Part shown: positions 5,768 to 12,443 of the stretch, in pieces
How positions within the stretch are numbered: position 1 is the first letter of the stretch
How the letters are laid out: each line of letters begins with the position of its first letter
NCBI GenBank assembly: GCA_036759185.1
Contig: DAIOVD010000126.1
Coordinates: forward strand, 1 to 12,443
Length of the DNA stretch: 12,443 nucleotides
DNA from: CAMDMI01 sp036759185
GTDB taxonomy: Bacteria; Bacteroidota; Bacteroidia; Cytophagales; Flexibacteraceae
Direction: 5' to 3'
Position numbers and translations under genes: made by a program
Notes under the pieces: model-generated
What the model was told of the DNA's origin: nothing
Databases searched by the model: none
The model's input: the letters and a program-made list of their open reading frames with translations, nothing else

Positions 5768-8700
5768 TTACTTAATCACTTCAAACAGGCGGACATTGCC
5801 TTCCGCTGAAAGAAGATACAATCCGGTTGGCAGGTTCTCCGAATCGATTTCGATAATGCCATCATGTAACATGACTTGTTCTGCTCCAACCGATCTTCCG
5901 TCCAGATGAAAAATCCGGATTTGGTCGGTCTGGCCGTTCCATCCTTTGATGAACAATTTCCCGCTTGTCGGATTGGGATAGACTGTAAAAGCCCGGGACA
6001 ATTGTTCCTTGTCAACCGATACCGTCGTACAGGCAAGATCGCAGGCTGAGTAGCAGACTTCCGGAAAAATCGTGCTTGAGGTGCCCGCTGCACCTGATCG
6101 TAAAACAGGCCCTCCGCTGGCGACACCGCAGGCAAGCGGAACGTTTTCCATGTTCAATCCATTCATAAATGCATACCCGAATCCAGCATTTGGAGGGATG
6201 GTAATGATGGCCTCGTACCGGTTGTTTCCGATGGAAGTCATAGGCACAGGCTGAAGGTCATTGAATGAAGTCGCCAGTTTGACACCCTGTGCAGAAACAG
6301 TCTGGCCCGTCATATTCACCCGGAAGGTGCCGGTAAAAATCTGCGGGATGCAGCTCAGATCGCATTTCCCAAAACAGACTTCCGGAACAATGGTGGTGGT
6401 GCTTCCGTTGATCAGCCGCCTGTTGAAGTTTCCGCTTCCATCGTTGAATCCGCAACCTCCGGCTTCGAGTCCGGTTTCAAATACGGTTCCGTTCACAAAT
6501 TTATATGTGACGGTATCAGATGCCGGAAGCTGAATGGTTGTTTCATAGAGATTGTTGCCCATGGCCGTCATCGGATTGGCTACGGTGGAGTATCCATTAA
6601 AGGATCCCGCCAGTTTCACTCCATCCGGAGAAACGGTCTGACCCGTCATATTGACCCGGAAGGTAACCGGAATGGTGACGGCAGTGGAACAATTGATACA
6701 GGAAGAGAAGCACACTTCCGGCATCACAATCGTGGTGGATCCGGCTGAAGGAGTGAACGCTCTTTGCAGAGGATTTCCCTGACCACAGGCCTGAGGAACG
6801 GCTTCTATCGTTGAGCCATTCACAAACCGGTACGTAACCGGTTCACCTGGTGTAAGGGAAATATCGGTTCCGTAGGTAGTTCCCGATTGAAGAGTCAATG
6901 AATTGGTGGTCAGTGAATAATTGTTGAAACTGGCCGCAATTTTGACGCCGGTCGGGTCGATTGTCTGGCCCTGCATATTCACCAGAAAACGGACGGTACG
7001 GAAAGCACAATTCTCGCAACGGTTAAAGCAGAATGTCGGCAATGTATCGGCTGCATCCGGTACCGAATACTGCCGGTTGAAATTGCCCCCACCGTCATTC
7101 ACCCCACAGCCAAAGTTCTCGAGACCGGATTCATAGGTGGTTCCGTTCACAAACTTGTAGGTGATCACCGATCCGGCCGCCACCTGGATGGTGGTTTCAT
7201 ATACACTGCCATACACATTTGTCATCACATTGGCGGTTGGCGAAAAGGCATTGAACGAACCGGCCAGCTTGATGCCGTTGGCAGAAGGGGTTTCATTGAC
7301 CATGTTCACACGGAAGGTGATTGGAACAAGAGTCACCGGCGAGCAGGCAGCATCACAGGCACTGAAACAAACGGTACTGATGGTCGCATTTACACCTGGC
7401 ACAGAAAAACTGCGGTTGATGTTTCCTCCTCCATCGCTCACCCCACAACTGGTGGGTACATTTTCCCAGGCAGTTCCATTGACAAATTTATAGGTAACCG
7501 GAGAATTGGACGGAAGGCTGACAACCGCTTCATACACATCGTTCCCCACGCTTGTCATAGGATTTGCCGTCTGCGAAAACCCATTGAACGATCCTGCCAG
7601 CTTAACTCCTGCCGGCGACACCGTCTGTCCGGTCATTTTTACCCGGAAGGTGACATTGACATTTGTTGAAGGTGCGCAGGTATTTCCACATGTGCCATAA
7701 CATACGGTTGGTGTGATGGTGGCTGTATTCTGAACAGTCACGGTACGGTAATAGGTTCCGCCATCGAGTGTTCCGCAGGCAGCAGGTACTGTTTCTCCGC
7801 TCAAACCATTCACATACCGGTATTTAAAACTCAAACCCTCGGGCAAGGAATAAACCAGCTCATAGATATTATTGCCGACATTGTTCATTTCCAGGGTTGT
7901 GAAATTGACAAAATCGCCAGTCAGAGAAACACCAAAGGGCGACACATTGAGTCCGGCCATGTTTACCCGGAAGGTGACATCCCTGTTTGGTGCATTGGTG
8001 CAGATGTTGTCGCACCGGCCAAAACAAACCGCTGGAATCGAAGTAGTTGCCGTTGGTGCCGAAACCTTCCTGTTGAAGGCACCCGCACCGTTGTCTTCTC
8101 CACAAACGGCTGGTATCGTTTCAAATGTATTGCCGTTGACAAAGCGGTACAGAATCGGTTGGTTGTTGGGAACAGAAACGGTTACCGTGTAAAAATTGCC
8201 GGTTGGGTTTTGCATCGGAGTGGCCGTCGGTGAGAAATTGTTGAAGTTTCCTGCCAGAAAAATCCCCTGAGGTGAAACGACGGTACCGACAGTCCGGACC
8301 TGAAACGTAACGTTAAAAAACTGAATGGGCGGACAATTGCCGTCGCATTTACCGAAACAAAAGGTGGAAAGGATGGTGGTGGCCTGGTTTCCGGCGATTG
8401 CTCTCCGGTTCAGATTTCCGTTTCCGTCATCAATTCCGCAGGTGGCAGGAACCAGTTCAAACGAAGATCCGTTCACAAATTTATAGATGACGGTGTCTCC
8501 TCTCGGAATGGTGACAATCGCCTCATAAATGCCCGCTCCCACAGACGTCATCGGATTTGCTGTGGTCGAAAATCCATTGAAACTTCCGGCCAGATACACT
8601 CCAAGCGGACTTACGGTCTGGTTGGTCATGTTTACCCGAAATGCAACCTGAGAGGTTCCGCAGGCATTGTCGCAGGCCGAAAAACAAACCGTGGGTAACG

Positions 8701-10144
8701 TGGAAGCCTGGGGCTGAAGCGCAGATTGGCGGTAGTTGTTTCCGCTTACCGGTACGGAACAGGTGGCAGGAACTGCTTCTGCCACGGAACCATTCAGATA
8801 CCGGTACTGCATAAAACCATTGGGGATGTAATTAATCCCCAGTGTAAGCTCATACACACCATTTCCAACAGATGTCATTGGATTTGCCGTCGCGGAAAAG
8901 TTGTTGAAACTCCCCTGCAGAAAAACACCGGCCGGAGAAACGGTTTGCCCCGTCATATTAACCCGGAAGGTGATGTTCTGAGGAGCACCAAAGCAATCGG
9001 TGCAGGTACTGAAACAAACCAGATCGGTTGAATCAATGGAGGAAGAAGGTGTGAAACTTCGGTTGATGTTCCCTCCGCCATCATTCACTCCACAGGCGGT
9101 TGGCACATTTTCCCAGGCCGGGCCATTCAGGAATTTGTAGGTCACGGCAGAACCAGCCGGAAGATCCAATTCCGCCAGATAAATGTTGCCCCCCATGTCT
9201 TTCATTTTCCGGGCGGTTGGGTTGAATCCGTTGAAGCTTCCGGCCAGATAGATTCCGGTTGGATGCACGGTAAGACCACTTGCCCGGAAGCGGAAAACAA
9301 CACCGGGTTTCACTGCGTAGCTGAGAATCGGGTTTCCGTTGGCTGGAAATGTGTTCAGATTTAAGAGGTCACCGTCTGTAAAATTGGGGTCCGACAATTC
9401 CTGGGGAATGTCGAAGGTGGAAGAAACAACGTAGTAATATACGGTGCCGGAAACAGCCGGAGCTGGAATGATGGCTTCACCGGTGACATCGTTTGCTCCT
9501 GAAAACTGAAGCGGGAGGTAAGAAAATTCCCGCAATGGATCAGACGGTGGATCCATGGAATATTTCAGGTAAAAATTTTCATCTGTGCCACGGACTTTAT
9601 CAAGTGTGGCAGTCACAGTAACAGCCGTTCCGGCCGGCACCTCATTATTCACAGTAGAATTGGTGACTGAAAGAAAATTGGTTGGTCTTGCATTGGTTTT
9701 CATCACCACACCCTTTGTGGTTGCTAAACCGAGCACCCGCATCCGGAATGTATAGGACTTTCCTGCTTCCAGTTCTGAAATAACACTGAAGTTGGCAGTT
9801 GGCGAAACCGATTGAACCGGGGTCATTGTGATCCGCTGCCCGGGTGCCAGATCCGAAGCCGCCACCCACACACGTTCTGCCTGAATGTCGAACGGAACAA
9901 AATACCCGTTGGTTGTGGCATCGGGTTGGATGTTCCACATCTGGACATAGGCATACCGGGAATTATTCGGAAGCACATCATAGTCCATGAAGTTGATGTT
10001 TCCGGTAAATACAGAAGAGGAAACCCCGTACAGGTCGGCCTTATATTTCAGATTATTCTGTGACCTGGAATGGAAAGAGCCCAAAGACAGAAAAAGAACC
10101 AACAGGAGTTTTGCCGTGTGGGACACAAGTGAGAAAGTGCGCAT
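5768..10144 (-). CDS. giant secreted protein with ten glycogen-binding-like four-Cys modules and T9SS sorting domain
   Basis: The 1458-residue protein starts with a signal peptide (hydrophobic core about residues 9-24, cleavage near 28-29). An N-terminal region of about 250 residues with fibronectin/Ig-like strands follows (SYTFRMRVLG near 130-139, TVYYYVVSS near 234-242). Ten tandem modules of 104-113 residues begin at about 282, 391, 500, 612, 723, 831, 942, 1051, 1160 and 1273. Each reads FRVNMxGQTVSPxGVxLAGSFNGF, then PMTSVGxxxYE, YKFVNG and CG, then CFxxCxxxC. This matches the E-set beta-sandwich of CBM48/CBM20-like and AMPK glycogen-binding domains plus a C-terminal four-cysteine arrangement. 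A T9SS sorting domain (YPNP near 1389, TGLYLL near 1440) closes the chain, so the protein should be exported to or beyond the surface. No catalytic domain is visible; it looks like a multivalent carbohydrate binder or adhesin, which is inference. The frame extends to 10183, but the 10144 start gives a proper signal peptide with an A-rich leader. Confidence 0.9.
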   Translation of the reverse strand: MRTFSLVSHTAKLLLVLFLSLGSFHSRSQNNLKYKADLYGVSSSVFTGNINFMDYDVLPNNSRYAYVQMWNIQPDATTNGYFVPFDIQAERVWVAASDLAPGQRITMTPVQSVSPTANFSVISELEAGKSYTFRMRVLGLATTKGVVMKTNARPTNFLSVTNSTVNNEVPAGTAVTVTATLDKVRGTDENFYLKYSMDPPSDPLREFSYLPLQFSGANDVTGEAIIPAPAVSGTVYYYVVSSTFDIPQELSDPNFTDGDLLNLNTFPANGNPILSYAVKPGVVFRFRASGLTVHPTGIYLAGSFNGFNPTARKMKDMGGNIYLAELDLPAGSAVTYKFLNGPAWENVPTACGVNDGGGNINRSFTPSSSIDSTDLVCFSTCTDCFGAPQNITFRVNMTGQTVSPAGVFLQGSFNNFSATANPMTSVGNGVYELTLGINYIPNGFMQYRYLNGSVAEAVPATCSVPVSGNNYRQSALQPQASTLPTVCFSACDNACGTSQVAFRVNMTNQTVSPLGVYLAGSFNGFSTTANPMTSVGAGIYEAIVTIPRGDTVIYKFVNGSSFELVPATCGIDDGNGNLNRRAIAGNQATTILSTFCFGKCDGNCPPIQFFNVTFQVRTVGTVVSPQGIFLAGNFNNFSPTATPMQNPTGNFYTVTVSVPNNQPILYRFVNGNTFETIPAVCGEDNGAGAFNRKVSAPTATTSIPAVCFGRCDNICTNAPNRDVTFRVNMAGLNVSPFGVSLTGDFVNFTTLEMNNVGNNIYELVYSLPEGLSFKYRYVNGLSGETVPAACGTLDGGTYYRTVTVQNTATITPTVCYGTCGNTCAPSTNVNVTFRVKMTGQTVSPAGVKLAGSFNGFSQTANPMTSVGNDVYEAVVSLPSNSPVTYKFVNGTAWENVPTSCGVSDGGGNINRSFSVPGVNATISTVCFSACDAACSPVTLVPITFRVNMVNETPSANGIKLAGSFNAFSPTANVMTNVYGSVYETTIQVAAGSVITYKFVNGTTYESGLENFGCGVNDGGGNFNRQYSVPDAADTLPTFCFNRCENCAFRTVRFLVNMQGQTIDPTGVKIAASFNNYSLTTNSLTLQSGTTYGTDISLTPGEPVTYRFVNGSTIEAVPQACGQGNPLQRAFTPSAGSTTIVMPEVCFSSCINCSTAVTIPVTFRVNMTGQTVSPDGVKLAGSFNGYSTVANPMTAMGNNLYETTIQLPASDTVTYKFVNGTVFETGLEAGGCGFNDGSGNFNRRLINGSTTTIVPEVCFGKCDLSCIPQIFTGTFRVNMTGQTVSAQGVKLATSFNDLQPVPMTSIGNNRYEAIITIPPNAGFGYAFMNGLNMENVPLACGVASGGPVLRSGAAGTSSTIFPEVCYSACDLACTTVSVDKEQLSRAFTVYPNPTSGKLFIKGWNGQTDQIRIFHLDGRSVGAEQVMLHDGIIEIDSENLPTGLYLLSAEGNVRLFEVIK
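6017..9301 (-). repeat. ten-module coding repeat array
   Basis: Ten in-frame units of 312-339 bases. Approximate module extents in transcription order: 8975-9301, 8648-8974, 8312-8647, 7979-8311, 7655-7978, 7322-7654, 6995-7321, 6668-6994, 6329-6667, 6017-6328. Modules 1, 3, 6 and 9 are closest to the consensus; modules 4, 5, 8 and 10 are the most diverged. Confidence 0.9.
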
Positions 10145-10213
10145 ATTTTCAGTTTCAAGGTTGAAGACGTAAGTCCTATCCATTTGGTTTGGAAGTCAAA
10201 ACCGCATTTCGGC

Positions 10214-10221
10214 CAAAATTA
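10214..10221 (-). promoter_or_regulatory. Bacteroidota -7 promoter element of the giant repeat protein gene
   Basis: TAATTTTG on the minus strand matches the Bacteroidota -7 consensus TAnnTTTG exactly, about 70 bases before the chosen start codon. This would give a 5' leader of roughly 60 bases. No TTG lies at the usual -33 spacing; a palindrome occupies that position instead. Confidence 0.45.
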
Positions 10222-10231
10222 GGGCTGTGAA

Positions 10232-10243
10232 CCTTCCGGAAGG
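10232..10243. promoter_or_regulatory. 12-base perfect palindrome CCTTCCGGAAGG at the -33 position
   Basis: A self-complementary 12-mer lies 10 bases upstream of the -7 box, where a -33 element would be. It is a candidate operator or activator site for the downstream gene. It could also be a chance palindrome. Confidence 0.3.
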
Positions 10244-10301
10244 GGAATTTGTGCAAAAAATTGAGGCAACGGCATCTCTCCCCGACTTTGTACTGACCGT
10301 A

Positions 10302-10676
10302 TTACTTCCGCATCACAAACTCCTTGACCAACGTCTTACCCTCAAGATAGGCCATAGAACTCACCAAAGAATATCCATGCTTCTCCGTTAAGAAACGTAA
10401 ACCGGCAATAATGAGTTGACCACCATCTTCAATTTTTGAGGTTTCATACTTGTAGTAGGCAGAGAATTCGGGCACCTTCTCAAGATTTACAATTTTCGAT
10501 TCTTTGATAAGGTTCAGACTCACAGACGTACCGGATGAAAATTCGCTACCGTCCCGATATCGCAAAATCACATATTCTGTTTTCGCAGAGTCTTTAGAAA
10601 GCACATGGCTCTGGCAAACACCGGAAAACGAAGTGAGAACAAAAAACGAGAGCAGAAGGAAAAAGTGACGATTCAT
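10302..10676 (-). CDS. small secreted protein, DUF4177-like C-terminal pattern
   Basis: The 124-residue product has a clear Sec signal peptide (hydrophobic core residues 5-18, cleavage around 21-22) and a mature part of about 100 residues with no further membrane segment. I do not recognise the full-length protein. Its C-terminal half (residues 90-124) has the order Leu-rich helix, FLTEKHGYSLVSS, a short loop, then KEFVMRK. That resembles the core of DUF4177-type small proteins (helix, then GWELVS, then a strand ending YxFKR), here with Tyr102 in place of the usual Trp. This is a pattern match by eye. It would be a periplasmic or secreted protein of unknown function. It lies upstream of the giant repeat protein gene on the same strand, 157 bases away. 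That gap contains a -7 box, so the two are more likely neighbours than an operon. Confidence 0.75.
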   Translation of the reverse strand: MNRHFFLLLSFFVLTSFSGVCQSHVLSKDSAKTEYVILRYRDGSEFSSGTSVSLNLIKESKIVNLEKVPEFSAYYKYETSKIEDGGQLIIAGLRFLTEKHGYSLVSSMAYLEGKTLVKEFVMRK

Positions 10677-10969
10677 AGCTAGATTTTTTCAAAATGGAAC
10701 TAAGCAATTTTTCAGGTTTATGGCAAATGCAGATGCCACAAAAAACGAATCCTTTTCTGGATTCAATTTCCTGATTTGGCGCAAGACACCATGTACCGCC
10801 TGAATCCTGAATACTTTTACTAATTACCAGCTACCAGGTACTAGCTACTTCATACTTTTCCCATCCACCAATTCGTCTGCCTTCACGAACTTCAGATGCA
10901 TTTTCCATTAATATGCAATCTTTGCCCTGGCTGCACCAACCGAACCCTGTGTGCACACTTTTTCATCGT
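10677..10969. other. spacer between divergent genes
   Basis: The 293 bases must hold the promoters of the small secreted protein (minus) and of the cytochrome/FG-GAP lipoprotein (plus). Only near matches to TAnnTTTG are seen (for example TACTTTTA at 10812 and TACTTTTC at 10853 on the + strand), none with a good -33 partner. A TACCAGC-type heptad array lies at 10825-10849. Confidence 0.5.
10825..10849 (+). repeat. heptad array, TACCAGC-type
   Basis: Three and a half 7-base units: TACCAGC, TACCAGG, TACTAGC and a final TACT. The unit differs from the other heptad arrays in the window but the period is the same. Confidence 0.6.
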
Positions 10970-12443
10970 ATGATTCACTTCGGAAAATGGCTTGCGGGTT
11001 GCCTGATGGCGGCCCTGTTTCTCACCGGTTGTGCCGACAAAAAAACGGACGGAAAAGAAAACGCCGATTCCCTCACGGCCCTCACCGATCCAAGACGACC
11101 CAAAGTGCAGGCCACTTGTGGCAGCTGCCATTTATTTGTGGAGCCGGGTCTGCTCGACAAAACCACCTGGGCCAAGAGCGTTTTACCCGCCATGGGAACG
11201 CGACTGGGAATTTTTGCGCACAACGGCGTGCACTACACCAGCGATTCGGGCAAAATCAATACAGACGGTATCTTTCCAACGCGGCCTGTCCTGACGAAAG
11301 AAGAGTGGCAGAACATCCTCGATTATTTTGAAACCTATGCCCCTGTTTCTGTAGCGCCTCAGACAAGAACTCAGTCGTATTCTGTTGGACTGCCGATGTT
11401 TCAGGCCCGGACCGTCGGAGGAAATGTTTCAGCGCCCATTATTTCCATGGTAAAAACGAATCCGCCCGGTGGCTACTTTTTTTATGACGCCGGTTCCGGA
11501 AATCTGGTGCAGATGACCAAAGAAGGCAATAAAACAGCTGGCGGTATTCTACCCAATCCCATCAGTTGCATCACTCCCTACCGCAACGGATTTCTGGTTT
11601 CGAAAGTGGGGTCTCTTTATCCAAGCGACGAATGGCTCGGAGCCATTTCCTACATCGAACCGTCCGGAAACCGGTTGGTTGAAAAAGAAATGATCCGGAA
11701 TAAAGTAGAGCGTCCCGTCAATCTGCAAACCGGTGACCTCGATGGCGACGGAACGGAAGACATTGTCGTCTGCGGATTTGGCAACAACAAGGGCGATTTT
11801 TACTGGCTCAAAAAGGAAGGTGCCCGATGGAAAAAGCATTCGATCCGGAATGTGCCGGGCGCCATTTCTGCCCGTTTAACGGATTTTGACAAGGACGGCG
11901 ACCTCGACATCATCACCTTATTTGCGCAGGGACTTGAAAAACTGATTCTCTTCACCAACAACGGCAAAGGAGAATTTACCCAGAAACCGCTTCTCGAATT
12001 TCCCGCTGTTCAGGGAAGTTCCTCGTTTGAGCTGGACGATTTTAATAAGGACGGTATCCAGGATGTGCTCTACACCTGCGGCGACAATGCCGATTATTCA
12101 GTTGTCTTCAAAAACTACCACGGCGTGTACATTTTTCTGGGCAAGGCCGACGGGTCGTTTACCCAAACTTATTTCTATCCGATGAACGGCGCCTATAAAG
12201 CCATGGCCCGGGATTTCGACGGCGACGGCGATCTGGACATTGCCGCCATTTCGTTTTTTGCCGATTATGTAAACCAGCCCTTTGAAGGCTTTCTGTATTT
12301 CGAACAAACCAAACCGCAACAGTTTTCCGTCCGTTCGCATTCGGCTACCCATTCCGGGCGATGGCTCACGATGGACGTTGGCGATCTTGATGGCGACCAG
12401 GATCCGGACATTGTGCTGGGCAATTTTTCCTACGGGCCCACGA
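10970..12443 (+). CDS. cytochrome c-like / FG-GAP (VCBS) repeat lipoprotein, 3' truncated by the window
   Basis: The frame is open from 10970 to the right edge (491 residues seen, no stop). It begins with a textbook lipoprotein signal ending FLTGC (acylated Cys21). A short cytochrome c-like segment follows: CGSCH at 50-54 for covalent haem, Met75 in VLPAMGTRLG as candidate sixth ligand, and a terminal-helix-like ILDYFETYAP at 116-125. The rest is an integrin-like FG-GAP/VCBS propeller with calcium-binding-type loops GDLDGDGTED (255-264), TDFDKDGDLD (304-313), DDFNKDGIQD (356-365), RDFDGDGDLD (414-423) and GDLDGDQDPD (471-480). It probably sits on the outer membrane or periplasmic face. Partner and electron acceptor are unknown. 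An alternative start at 10913 would add 19 residues ahead of the signal peptide and is less likely. Similar haem-plus-FG-GAP proteins are known in Bacteroidota and Planctomycetes, without an assigned function I can name. Confidence 0.88.
   Translation, partial: MIHFGKWLAGCLMAALFLTGCADKKTDGKENADSLTALTDPRRPKVQATCGSCHLFVEPGLLDKTTWAKSVLPAMGTRLGIFAHNGVHYTSDSGKINTDGIFPTRPVLTKEEWQNILDYFETYAPVSVAPQTRTQSYSVGLPMFQARTVGGNVSAPIISMVKTNPPGGYFFYDAGSGNLVQMTKEGNKTAGGILPNPISCITPYRNGFLVSKVGSLYPSDEWLGAISYIEPSGNRLVEKEMIRNKVERPVNLQTGDLDGDGTEDIVVCGFGNNKGDFYWLKKEGARWKKHSIRNVPGAISARLTDFDKDGDLDIITLFAQGLEKLILFTNNGKGEFTQKPLLEFPAVQGSSSFELDDFNKDGIQDVLYTCGDNADYSVVFKNYHGVYIFLGKADGSFTQTYFYPMNGAYKAMARDFDGDGDLDIAAISFFADYVNQPFEGFLYFEQTKPQQFSVRSHSATHSGRWLTMDVGDLDGDQDPDIVLGNFSYGPT

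Noticed and set aside
6017..9301. Small frames of 60-110 codons on the + strand within the giant gene
   Set aside because: They recur with the module period because they are antisense translations of the repeated modules.

Overview
The window looks like a chromosomal segment of a Bacteroidota (Cytophaga/Sphingobacteria-like) bacterium. The reasons are two proteins ending in a type IX secretion system (T9SS) C-terminal sorting domain, several Sec or lipoprotein signal peptides, starts preceded by A/T-rich sequence rather than Shine-Dalgarno motifs, one perfect match to the Bacteroidota -7 element TAnnTTTG, and families typical of the phylum (delta-60 repeats, glycogen-binding-like secreted modules, cytochrome/FG-GAP lipoproteins). 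The only obvious housekeeping gene is fabG; the rest is mostly envelope or secreted.

Layout from left to right: fabG (-, 40-786); a 353-base spacer with dyads; a T9SS-secreted seven-fold delta-60 repeat protein (-, 1140-2717); a 647-base gene-free spacer full of short repeats; a GH13 alpha-amylase-family lipoprotein (-, 3365-4789); a divergent class I SAM methyltransferase (+, 4905-5516); a convergent spacer with heptad repeats and two terminator-like hairpins; a 1458-residue T9SS-secreted protein made of ten glycogen-binding-like modules, each with four cysteines (-, 5768-10144); a small secreted protein with a DUF4177-like C-terminal pattern (-, 10302-10676); and a lipoprotein joining a monohaem cytochrome c-like segment to FG-GAP/VCBS propeller repeats (+, 10970 to the window end, 3' truncated; it has no stop codon in the window).

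The genes do not form one clear operon: strands alternate and most are separated by more than 100 bases. The loosest functional theme is surface or extracellular work. A GH13 lipoprotein and a ten-module carbohydrate-binding-like secreted protein could both act on alpha-glucans, but this is inference from proximity and fold.

The most unexpected non-coding signal is that several spacers carry short tandem arrays with a 7-base period (AATTAAG-type, GATGAAT-type and TACCAGC-type units). Two of these arrays overlap the stop codon of the neighbouring gene, and one is interrupted by a GC-rich hairpin. I found no CRISPR array, tRNA, rRNA, transposase or recognisable complete mobile element.
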